Notes: generated from the sequence alone by a model not told the origin. Numbered from the stretch's first letter, positions 1 through 5,479 are shown. The stretch is DNA of 5,749 nt from Desulfuromonadaceae bacterium (GCA_021107335.1 JAIOSZ010000114.1:1-5749); one strand, 5' to 3'. Numbers and translations are program-made.

Positions 1-137
1 GGCTTGCTCCTGCTGTAGCGGAAAAAGACCCTATCTTCGTGTCCGAGTTTAGTAGACCACTTCACAGCCTAGTGATAACCATATCGAAATTATTAACCAT
101 CAAATGAGGCAGGCCCCCTTCCGTTTCTGAACAGATG
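1..137. other. Left-edge non-coding stretch, possible IS boundary
   Basis: I see no complete gene here and no hairpin plus T-tract to end the small minus-strand gene that stops at 138. Read on the minus strand, the leftmost part has the layout of an insertion-sequence end. A TGGTCTACT start at base 59 runs into a GGACAC segment, and an AGGAG Shine-Dalgarno-like motif (bases 7-11) sits six bases before the window edge, as if a leftward gene began just outside. This resemblance to IS3-type ends is from memory of the general pattern, and no second end is available in the window. Confidence 0.3.
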
Positions 138-401
138 TTAGCGGCGGCCACCGTGTTCTGGCATATTGTCAGGAACAGCAACCAGTTGTTGGTCTTTTTC
201 CTGGCAGGTTGCCTCGAGAGATTCACCCCGGCGTCCGGTAACTTTTACACTGTCTCCAACGCTCTTGCCTTTGCAGGCTTCTATTGCTTCCGGTGGTGGC
301 CCTTGCCTGTGGCCTTGCCTGCTGCTGGCAAAACCGCTGGTTGGAAACATAATGACCAGTGTCAAAAGCAACACTGTTGCGCTTAATCTTTGCTTCTTCA
401 T
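138..401 (-). CDS. Small secreted protein with one cysteine pair, unknown function
   Basis: An 87-residue protein with a clear Sec signal peptide: basic start MKKQR, hydrophobic core at about residues 8-20, and a probable signal peptidase I site after GFA (residue 25). The mature part is about 62 residues. It carries a Gly-Pro-Pro-Pro-Glu-Ala motif (34-39), Cys43 and Cys66, a GDSVKVTGRRGE segment (49-60) and a short LVAVP segment (73-77) before a basic GGRR tail. The two cysteines could form one disulfide in the periplasm. The pattern PPPEA-x-x-AC-x-GK-x-x-GD resembles small uncharacterised exported proteins I have seen in proteobacteria, but I cannot name a family or function. The start is secure because AAAGGAGG lies six bases upstream of the ATG. 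It lies downstream of the EF-hand gene on the same strand, but an intervening terminator suggests its own promoter. Confidence 0.82.
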   Translation of the reverse strand: MKKQRLSATVLLLTLVIMFPTSGFASSRQGHRQGPPPEAIEACKGKSVGDSVKVTGRRGESLEATCQEKDQQLVAVPDNMPEHGGRR

Positions 402-407
402 CTTGAG

Positions 408-415
408 CCTCCTTT
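408..415 (-). promoter_or_regulatory. Strong ribosome binding site of the small secreted protein
   Basis: On the minus strand this reads AAAGGAGG, near-perfect to the 16S anti-Shine-Dalgarno, with a six-base spacer to the ATG at 401. It fixes the start of the 87-residue gene and suggests efficient translation. Confidence 0.8.
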
Positions 416-433
416 AGGGGTTGTGTGTTTGAT

Positions 434-445
434 CTGTGCTCACAG
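434..445. promoter_or_regulatory. Short perfect palindrome, possible operator
   Basis: CTGTGCTCACAG is a perfect 12-base inverted repeat (5-bp arms, 2-base centre) lying 33-44 bases upstream of the small secreted protein's ATG. Its position in the promoter/leader region would suit a dimeric regulator site. The arms are short enough to arise by chance, no second copy was seen in the window, and no convincing -10/-35 pair could be placed around it. Confidence 0.2.
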
Positions 446-500
446 TAACGATGAAACAAGGAACAAATAGGGAAGAAATGGACAAATTATTCGCGGACAA

Positions 501-556
501 AAAGTAAAAACCTAAATCCGTACACCCACAACAACTTGCAGGTGCACGGATTCAGG
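501..556 (-). terminator. Rho-independent terminator of the EF-hand gene
   Basis: Arms 511-526 and 541-556 form a 16-bp stem with a 14-base loop. Read as minus-strand RNA, 14 pairs are Watson-Crick and the other two are G-U wobbles; read as plus-strand RNA those two become A-C mismatches. The minus-strand stem is followed at once by TTTTTACTTTTTG. Both the pairing asymmetry and the T-tract point to termination of leftward transcription about 70 bases after the EF-hand stop codon at 629. It separates that transcript from the small secreted protein downstream. Confidence 0.85.
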
Positions 557-628
557 CAGAGGAAGACCGACAGAGCGTATACGTCGTCAGGTTGTTTCAG
601 GTCTGTACCGAGGGTGATAAACTTCAGT

Positions 629-1090
629 TTAAGCAGTCAGCGCAAAAGAAGAATATTCTTCTTCACTATCTGAACTACCTTTTAAGATTTCGAGCAACTG
701 ACTGAGGGTATCTTCACCGCTGTTTTGTTCATACGCTGAAGAAACTTGCGCCGGCGGCGGTGGTGGCGGTGGCCTCATGCCATCCTCTCCATCTTCACTA
801 CTGATCATTGCTGCAGGGTTAAATCCCTGGCTGGACATCAAACCGAAAAGCTCCTCACCACTTAGGGCACCATCCTCATCGGCATCAAAACTATTGAGGG
901 CCTCTTCGATATCGAAACTGTTTCCGGTAACCTCTTCGATCCCCGCCGCTAAGGTTTTAAGCTCAGCCGAGGAAATCAATCCATCGCTGTCTGAGTCAGC
1001 CACCTTAAAGACATCCTTGTCCGGTGGCGGCGGTTGTCGTTGTATAGAGCTACTACTCATACTACTCATACTGCTCACGCTGCTGATCAT
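629..1090 (-). CDS. Acidic EF-hand calcium-binding protein, Ser- and Pro-rich
   Basis: A 153-residue protein. Two canonical 12-residue EF loops are visible: residues 32-43 (DSDSDGLISSAE) and 69-80 (DADEDGALSGEE). Both have Asp at positions 1, 3 and 5, Gly at 6, a hydrophobic residue at 8 and Glu at 12, so both should bind calcium. The loops are joined by a predicted helical linker, giving an EF-hand pair. The N-terminus is a low-complexity Ser/Met stretch (2-15). Proline runs occur at 20-23 and 107-113, and an acidic, Ser-rich tail follows. There is no signal peptide or membrane segment, so the location is unknown. The ATG at 1090 was chosen over a TTG four codons upstream because GGAGG lies five bases before it. 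It lies 160 bases downstream of the atypical response regulator on the same strand, with no clear terminator between. Automatic pipelines sometimes name such proteins XopAW-like, but nothing here supports type III secretion. Confidence 0.88.
   Translation of the reverse strand: MISSVSSMSSMSSSSIQRQPPPPDKDVFKVADSDSDGLISSAELKTLAAGIEEVTGNSFDIEEALNSFDADEDGALSGEELFGLMSSQGFNPAAMISSEDGEDGMRPPPPPPPAQVSSAYEQNSGEDTLSQLLEILKGSSDSEEEYSSFALTA
1051..1077. repeat. 9-bp tandem repeat in the EF-hand gene
   Basis: TACTACTCA occurs twice in perfect tandem (1051-1059, 1060-1068), followed by a third copy with one change (TACTGCTCA). A fourth, degenerate unit may follow at 1078-1086. On the coding strand each unit encodes Met/Val-Ser-Ser, creating the Ser-rich N-terminus. 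Gain or loss of units would keep frame. Confidence 0.7.
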
Positions 1091-1113
1091 GTTGACCTCC
1101 AAATTTGATTTCT

Positions 1114-1139
1114 GGCTGACTTTGTAATTAAAGTCGGCC
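1114..1139. promoter_or_regulatory. Leader hairpin upstream of the EF-hand gene
   Basis: Arms 1114-1123 and 1130-1139 (GGCTGACTTT and AAAGTCGGCC) form a 10-bp inverted repeat with one imperfect position and a 6-base loop. It begins 24 bases upstream of the EF-hand ATG, just before the Shine-Dalgarno, so it could be a 5' leader stem or an operator. No T-tract follows on either strand, which argues against a terminator. Confidence 0.4.
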
Positions 1140-1201
1140 TTCCTGTAGTTTGCGTATCGACCGGTTCTGCACCGCCTTTTATTGCGTTATTGTCACCTGA
1201 A

Positions 1202-1217
1202 TGTATCAGTTTGTATC
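1202..1217. promoter_or_regulatory. Direct repeat with 10-bp spacing, candidate response-regulator site
   Basis: TGTATC occurs at 1202-1207 and 1212-1217, exactly 10 bp apart start to start. A further GTATC is present at 1153-1157. OmpR/PhoB-class regulators typically bind tandem half-sites on one face of the helix at 10-11 bp spacing, and two such regulators are encoded in this window. The site lies about 110 bp upstream of the EF-hand gene and just after the atypical regulator's stop. Which protein would bind, if any, is inference. Confidence 0.35.
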
Positions 1218-1250
1218 GCAGCTTGGATCTGTAGAAGTCCATTTCTAAGA

Positions 1251-1940
1251 TCAGCCGCAATCACCCACAAACTGATAGCCAAGACCACGAACTGTTTTTA
1301 GGTAGCGGGGGGATAGAGGATCGTCGCCTATTTTCTGGCGAATGCGCGAAATATACAGATCGACATTACGGTCATAGCCGTTGTATGCGGTCTTATAGAG
1401 CTGATGATGAATGTCGTCGCGGGTCATAACACTGCCAACTTTTTGGGTCAGAGACCAAAACAGGTCGAATTCGATAGTTGACAGTTGCGCCGCCCGTCCT
1501 GCGATAAAAACATCACGCTTATTGGCATCGACGGTTAACTCACCAAAAGTTTGGAGTGCCAGCGGCGCTGATGGTGTGAAGCGACGTAACAGTGCCTTGA
1601 TGTGCGCAGCCATCAAAGTGCCTCCCTCGCTACATACCATGGAATAATCGGCTCCCAAGTCTAGCGCGAGTACATGGAACGACTTGTCAGCGTTGTCCGA
1701 AACCAGAACCAACAAACCGTGATAACTGTCGCGGATTTCACGACAAACGGCTAAACCGTCAACCCCCGGCCCAGGGCAGTCCAGCACAATCAATTTTGGA
1801 TGGCAGGCCTTGATAAAGGTTTGGGCCTGCTGCCAACTTGCTACTTGATCAGTTTGAATATCTTCCTTGCTCAACAGATAGTTAAGATCAGAAAAAAATG
1901 CTTTTGGCTGGGAAATAAAAAGGAGTGTCGCCTGCTTCAT
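1251..1940 (-). CDS. Atypical OmpR/PhoB-family response regulator, RstA-like DNA-binding domain
   Basis: A 229-residue two-domain transcription factor. The receiver domain spans about residues 4-120. The phosphoacceptor is kept at Asp54 (in LIVLDCPGPGVDG) and the switch Ser/Thr is Ser81. The N-terminal acidic pair that binds Mg2+ is replaced by Ser10-Gln11, and the conserved Lys, aligned without gaps to the BaeR in this window, is Cys103. The winged-helix domain (about 130-226) is intact, with a recognition helix at about 190-203 (DRNVDLYISRIRQK) and a C-terminal wing ending GLGYQF. This half resembles E. coli RstA closely (LST-x-x-F-x-L-x-W and Y-x-G-x-DR-x-VD patterns). The receiver probably does not respond to phosphorylation in the standard way. 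No kinase gene is adjacent; it is divergent from baeSR and upstream of the EF-hand gene. Its ribosome binding site is weak (only GGA, about 9 bases before the ATG). Confidence 0.9.
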   Translation of the reverse strand: MKQATLLFISQPKAFFSDLNYLLSKEDIQTDQVASWQQAQTFIKACHPKLIVLDCPGPGVDGLAVCREIRDSYHGLLVLVSDNADKSFHVLALDLGADYSMVCSEGGTLMAAHIKALLRRFTPSAPLALQTFGELTVDANKRDVFIAGRAAQLSTIEFDLFWSLTQKVGSVMTRDDIHHQLYKTAYNGYDRNVDLYISRIRQKIGDDPLSPRYLKTVRGLGYQFVGDCG

Positions 1941-2341
1941 AGCTGGTATCCGTAACTAAGATAGTTGTCGGTGTTTTGTATATATGGTCGTCGTCGAACT
2001 AGATTCACTGCCCACGCAAAGAGCTGACACCGAAGAATAAAATGAGCGCTGCCAGTCACATCGAATGATGGGCATGCAAGGCTCGTCTTGCTGACTAGGT
2101 CAATCCATGTAACTTCGGTATTTGATAGGTTGTGTAAAAATTAAGGGAAAAATAAGGAGGAAATGTGGAAGAAGTGAAAATTCAGCTAGGCATATGAAAA
2201 AATCACCTCAACGCTTGTAGGCTTGTTAAACTGTGGTTTTTCAATTCATCCACAATTTATGCACTTTTCTATTTTATGCTGCGCTTGTTCTTGAGACATA
2301 CTTGATGGATCTGAGCAGAAAAATTCGAGGCAGACTTGATT
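1941..2341. other. Divergent intergenic region between the atypical regulator and baeS
   Basis: About 400 bases between two divergent starts, so it should carry promoters for both directions. I could not place a convincing -35/-10 pair on either strand. On the minus strand there is an AT-rich TATATA near 1979-1984, and the plus-strand half from about 2120 on is AT-rich. Small features seen are a GCAAG/CTTGC hairpin near 2076-2091, TGTGG/CCACA arms near 2232-2254, two copies of TTTATGC (2256-2262, 2273-2279), and a strong orphan Shine-Dalgarno at 2154-2160. No conserved RNA family was recognised. Confidence 0.5.
2154..2220 (+). other. Strong Shine-Dalgarno with tiny overlapping ORFs, possible leader peptides
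   Basis: AAGGAGG (2154-2160) is followed four bases later by a GTG that opens a 10-codon frame (reading M/V-EEVKIQLGI) ending in TGA at 2195-2197. That stop overlaps, as ATGA, an ATG at 2194 opening an 8-codon frame (MKKSPQRL) that stops at 2220. An ATG at 2163 gives only MWKK. The overlap looks like translational coupling, upstream of baeS by about 120 bases. Such short frames arise easily by chance, so this is a candidate leader or a relic of a decayed gene, not a confident gene. Confidence 0.2.
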
Positions 2342-3802
2342 ATGGTTATCAAACACAAACTTTTCTTCACATTGTTGCTGACCAGCATTGTGGTTTCAGG
2401 CGGGATGTTCCTGTTCCTGCAGTGGAGTTTCGACCGCGGTTTCCTCAACTATGTCCACCATCAGGAATTGGCGGAGCTGGATCAGCTCTCGGCACGACTT
2501 ATCGGAAGTTACACTAGACATGGTGACTGGCAGTTTCTGAAGGGCAACCACACTCTCTGGCATCAGATACTCCGCACGACAGGAAGGCCGGAGCGGCCGG
2601 AGCGGCCGGAGCCCATGCCCCAAGGCAGGCCGGGGAACTTAGGCCCCGTGGGCCCTCCTCCGCCGGGGCCAAAAGGGTTAGGGCCGAGGATCGCTTTTTA
2701 CGATGCTGACAAACAAAAGATGTTTGCTCCGCCTGGCGAAGGGAGCAATCTCCAGCTACGGCCGTTCAGCTATCAGGATAAGATTATCGGCTACCTGGCA
2801 ATCGTTCCGCCGAAAGAACTTTCTCAGGCCGGTGACCTGGTGTTTGTCGAGCAGCAGACCGAATCCTTCGCCTTGGTTGCACTGGCCATGGCGGCGCTGT
2901 CGCTGCTGCTTGCCTATCCGCTGACCATCAACCTGCTACGGCCCATCAAAGCCTTGACCGGTGGAACCCGAAAACTGATCGCCGGTAAATTTAATACCCG
3001 CATCTCGGTGGACGCCAAGGATGAGCTGGGCCAGCTGTCTGCGGATTTCAACAGTTTGGCCATCACGCTGGAGAAGAACGAACAAGCCCGACAGCAGTGG
3101 GTGGCTGATATTTCTCACGAGCTGCGCACCCCGCTGGCAGTGCTGCGTGGAGACATTGAAGCCCTGCAGGATGGAATCCGGCAGCCGGGAGTGCAAACAT
3201 TTGAAGCACTGCACGCTGAAGCCAAACATCTCGAACGACTGGTCAACGATCTCTACGAGCTTTCCATGTCCAATATAGGTGCCCTCACCTATAAAAAAAT
3301 CCCCGTTGACCCGGTTGGGATTTTAAGAAGCAGTATCGAGCTGTTTGAGCACCGCTTTGCCGAAAAAAAGATACATATCCGTTCGGAATTGCCAATAGAC
3401 TCCTCTTTGTCGCTACTCGCCGACCCAGACCGCCTGCAACAATTGTTTTCCAATCTGCTGGAGAACAGTCATCGCTATACCGATTCGCCAGGGCAACTGA
3501 GGATCCACCTGAAAATAGATAATAGTTCGCTTTTTTTCTATTTCGAAGATTCAGCGCCGGGGGTTTCGGAAGAGCAACAGACAAAACTATTCGACCGTCT
3601 CTATCGGGTCGAAACGTCCCGAAATCGTGCCAGGGGCGGTGCCGGACTGGGATTGGCGATCTGTAGCAATATCGTTGAAGCCCACCAGGGAGATATTGAG
3701 GTAAGTTCTTCATCGCTGGGTGGACTCAAAACCACCATCAAATTCTCGTTGCAGGGCAGAGGAAGGTCAAATGGAAACAAAAATTCTTATCGTCGAGGAT
3801 GA
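2342..3802 (+). CDS. baeS: BaeS-like envelope-stress sensor histidine kinase
   Basis: A 486-residue inner-membrane kinase. The order is TM1 (about 7-27), a periplasmic sensor (28-174) containing FDRGFLNYV and a GDWQFL motif as in E. coli BaeS, TM2 (about 176-198), HAMP (about 199-250), a dimerisation domain with phospho-acceptor His259 (DISHELRTPLAVLRG), and an ATP-binding domain with N box NLLENSHRYTD (371-381), G1 box DSAPGVS (403-409) and G2 box GGAGLGLAI (432-440). It should autophosphorylate His259 and pass phosphate to BaeR. The sensor holds a Pro/Gly-rich insert (82-116) with three RPE repeats and a collagen-like GPVGPPPPGPKG; E. coli BaeS has a shorter Pro/Gly patch at this place. The start is ambiguous. 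GAGG at 2327-2330 is five bases from a TTG at 2336 but eleven from the ATG at 2342, and choosing TTG adds two residues. Its end overlaps baeR by 32 bases, so the two are co-transcribed and probably translationally coupled. Confidence 0.95.
   Translation: MVIKHKLFFTLLLTSIVVSGGMFLFLQWSFDRGFLNYVHHQELAELDQLSARLIGSYTRHGDWQFLKGNHTLWHQILRTTGRPERPERPEPMPQGRPGNLGPVGPPPPGPKGLGPRIAFYDADKQKMFAPPGEGSNLQLRPFSYQDKIIGYLAIVPPKELSQAGDLVFVEQQTESFALVALAMAALSLLLAYPLTINLLRPIKALTGGTRKLIAGKFNTRISVDAKDELGQLSADFNSLAITLEKNEQARQQWVADISHELRTPLAVLRGDIEALQDGIRQPGVQTFEALHAEAKHLERLVNDLYELSMSNIGALTYKKIPVDPVGILRSSIELFEHRFAEKKIHIRSELPIDSSLSLLADPDRLQQLFSNLLENSHRYTDSPGQLRIHLKIDNSSLFFYFEDSAPGVSEEQQTKLFDRLYRVETSRNRARGGAGLGLAICSNIVEAHQGDIEVSSSSLGGLKTTIKFSLQGRGRSNGNKNSYRRG
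2586..2612. repeat. Three perfect 9-bp tandem repeats within baeS
   Basis: GGCCGGAGC occurs three times head to tail without mismatch. In the reading frame it encodes Arg-Pro-Glu three times (residues 82-90) in the periplasmic sensor domain. Because the unit is a multiple of three, slippage would change the number of RPE units without breaking the kinase. Confidence 0.85.
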
Positions 3803-4442
3803 ACCAGGTCTGGCCAAACTGCATCGCGATTACCTGCAACAATCAGGGTTTGTAACCGAATGGTTGGCGGAAGGCTTGGAGGTGGTTTCCTGGGTCAAAG
3901 AGCACTCCCCGGCCCTCATCCTGCTTGATTTGATGCTTCCCGGAAAAGATGGACTGGAAATCTGCGAAGAGATTCGTACTTTCTCCGATGTGCCAATCAT
4001 CATGATCACTGCCCGAGTCGAAGAGGTCGACCGCTTGCTCGGGCTGGAACTGGGCGCCGACGACTATATTTGCAAACCGTTCAGCCCCCGTGAAGTGGTG
4101 GCGCGGGTCAAAACTGTTCTGCGCCGCAGTTCCCCACCACCACAGGAGGAACAACAACTCCTGACTGTTGATGAGGAAAGTTATCAGGCAATTTTGCAGG
4201 GGGAGAAACTCGATTTGACTGCGGTCGAATTTAAACTGTTGAGTGTTTTGGCCAAAAAACCGGGACGGATTTATTCCCGCGACCAGTTGATGGACCTTCT
4301 CTACAACGATCAGCGGATTATTTGTGACCGAACTATCGATAGTCATATCAAGAAACTGCGTAAGAAAATCGCTGTCACGGCCCCGAAACTGGAAGTAATC
4401 CATTCGATTTACGGTGCCGGCTATAAATATGAAAAACTCTAA
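3771..4442 (+). CDS. baeR: BaeR-like OmpR-family response regulator
   Basis: A 223-residue transcription factor partnered with BaeS. The receiver (about 4-119) has the full active site: Glu9-Asp10 (ILIVEDEP), phospho-acceptor Asp53 (LLDLMLPGKDG), Thr80 and Lys102 (DDYICKPFSPREVVARVK). This last stretch and the DRLLGLELGADDYICKP segment match E. coli BaeR almost residue for residue. The winged-helix domain (about 130-222) has its recognition helix near 186-199 (DRTIDSHIKKLRKK) and ends in a YGAGYKYE wing. The ATG at 3771 was chosen over an upstream in-frame start at 3720 because the product then begins METKILIVEDE, right at the family's first strand, and GAGGAAGG (3759-3766) precedes it. It overlaps the 3' end of baeS and is followed by a strong terminator. 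In E. coli BaeR activates efflux (mdtABC, acrD) and spy; none of those genes is in this window. Confidence 0.96.
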   Translation: METKILIVEDEPGLAKLHRDYLQQSGFVTEWLAEGLEVVSWVKEHSPALILLDLMLPGKDGLEICEEIRTFSDVPIIMITARVEEVDRLLGLELGADDYICKPFSPREVVARVKTVLRRSSPPPQEEQQLLTVDEESYQAILQGEKLDLTAVEFKLLSVLAKKPGRIYSRDQLMDLLYNDQRIICDRTIDSHIKKLRKKIAVTAPKLEVIHSIYGAGYKYEKL

Positions 4443-4542
4443 ACAGACACATCCAAAACAACTCGAAACACCCTTGCTGAATGGGTGTGAGGGATAAGTG
4501 CAAGACCAACGGTCAAGTTTGATTGCAAAACAATTAACAGCT

Positions 4543-4586
4543 ACAAAAAACGCCCGCTGACATTTTAGTCAGCGGGCGTTTTTTGT
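4543..4586. terminator. Bidirectional Rho-independent terminator between baeR and ylqF
   Basis: A perfect 19-bp inverted repeat (arms 4543-4561 and 4568-4586) with a 6-base loop, ATTTTA. The GC core CGCCCGCTGAC is flanked by A6 on one side and T6 on the other, so each strand's transcript has a stem followed by a U-tract. It serves baeR from the left, about 100 bases after its stop, and ylqF from the right, about 18 bases after its stop. A weaker ACACCC/GGGTGT hairpin without a T-tract lies at 4468-4488. Confidence 0.95.
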
Positions 4587-4604
4587 TTTCTATCTGTAGC
4601 AAAC

Positions 4605-5444
4605 CTAAGCTATTGCCGGCGGTCTCTCAAAACTGATACGGCCGATCTTGCCGCCCTGTAAATCTCGTAACAGAGCCTCTGCCGCCCGGTAGGAATCGAC
4701 CACGCCCCCAGCACCGAGGCAACCGCGTCGGCGACCGATTTCAGCCAGCAATTCGACCGCTTCGGCGGGCAGCGCCTTGAGCTTGTAGCGCTGGGCCATA
4801 AACTCGCTGTAATGTTGCAGCAGAAATTCAGCCGCAAACAAAGCCACGGATTCATAATCCATGGCATTGTCGCCGATGGCACCACTGGCGGCCAGACGAT
4901 AAGCCCCCTGTTGATCTTCAAGATTCGGCCAGAGGATACCGGGGGTGTCGTACAGTAACACACCGTTGCGCAAGTCGATCTGCTGAGCACACCGGGTAAT
5001 GGCCGGTCGATCACCAACCCTGGCGATGCGCTTGCCAGCCAAGGTATTGATCAGGGTCGACTTGCCCACATTGGGAATACCCATGATCATAACCCGCAGG
5101 GGGCGGCCCGGTTTGCCGCGATGAGGAATTAGACTACGACACAGGTTCGGGACTCGAGTCGCTTCCCCTTTGTTCCCAGCATTAATCGCTAAGGCGCGAA
5201 CGCCTTTATCGTTTTTTTCGAAAAACCGTATCCATTCTTTAGTGACCTGGGGATCGGCCAGATCCGCCTTATTCAACACTTTGATAACGGGCTTGTGCTG
5301 GCGCAGTTCGGCCAACAGGGGATTGCCGCTAGAGACTGGCAGCCGAGCGTCAAGCACCTCGATGGCAACATCGATCTTGGGCATTGCCTCGGCAATTTGT
5401 TTACGGGCGGTGCTCATATGCCCGGGGAACCACTTGATGGTCAT
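4605..5444 (-). CDS. ylqF: Ribosome biogenesis GTPase YlqF/RbgA
   Basis: A 279-residue circularly permuted GTPase that in Bacillus subtilis acts late in 50S subunit assembly in the cytoplasm. The permuted motif order G4-G1-G2-G3 is visible: NKAD (58-61), GIPNVGKST (122-130), PAIT with Thr150, then DTPG (166-169), followed by ILWP. The N-terminus WFPGHM contains His9, reported as important for catalysis in B. subtilis RbgA. The C-terminal helical domain includes GAIGDNAMDY and the RRRGCLGAGG motif (about 236-245), and the protein ends ISFERPP like family members. The ATG at 5444 was chosen because it gives the family's MTIKWFPGHM start and has AGGAG eight bases upstream; an upstream TTG adds seven residues without family match. 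It lies 35 bases downstream of hemG, probably in the same transcript. Length and motifs are normal. Confidence 0.96.
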   Translation of the reverse strand: MTIKWFPGHMSTARKQIAEAMPKIDVAIEVLDARLPVSSGNPLLAELRQHKPVIKVLNKADLADPQVTKEWIRFFEKNDKGVRALAINAGNKGEATRVPNLCRSLIPHRGKPGRPLRVMIMGIPNVGKSTLINTLAGKRIARVGDRPAITRCAQQIDLRNGVLLYDTPGILWPNLEDQQGAYRLAASGAIGDNAMDYESVALFAAEFLLQHYSEFMAQRYKLKALPAEAVELLAEIGRRRGCLGAGGVVDSYRAAEALLRDLQGGKIGRISFERPPAIA

Positions 5445-5479
5445 GCTTATCACTCCTGACGCCAAGGCGCCTGTTAATG

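Noticed and set aside
138..459. Plus-strand and alternative-frame ORFs over the small secreted gene
   Set aside because: They lack a comparable ribosome binding site, while the minus-strand 87-residue frame has a signal peptide and AAAGGAGG.
629..1090. Type III effector (XopAW-like) identity for the EF-hand protein
   Set aside because: Only the EF-hand loops and a Ser-rich N-terminus are shared features, and no secretion genes are present in the window. The label would over-interpret calcium loops.
1241..1250. Terminator between the atypical regulator and the EF-hand gene
   Set aside because: Only a 5-bp TAGAA/TTCTA pairing is present after the stop, with no T-tract, so co-transcription cannot be excluded.
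2232..2262. A BaeR box upstream of baeS
   Set aside because: A TTTTTC run at 2236-2241 matches only the first six bases of the E. coli BaeR consensus as I remember it; the rest does not fit.
3285..3713. 142-codon open frame on the minus strand inside baeS
   Set aside because: It is antisense to the conserved kinase domain, has no family resemblance and is explained by the codon pattern of baeS.
3843..4403. 186-codon open frame on the minus strand inside baeR
   Set aside because: It lies fully antisense to a gene with complete BaeR motifs, and its translation shows no recognisable domain.
4468..4488. A second terminator after baeR
   Set aside because: The stem is only 6 bp (ACACCC/GGGTGT) with a 9-base loop and no T-tract. 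The 19-bp inverted repeat downstream is the obvious terminator.
4995..5015. Ala148 instead of Gly in the G2 region of YlqF as a lost catalytic feature
   Set aside because: PA(I/V)T variants are, to my knowledge, common in proteobacterial YlqF proteins, and Thr150 is kept.
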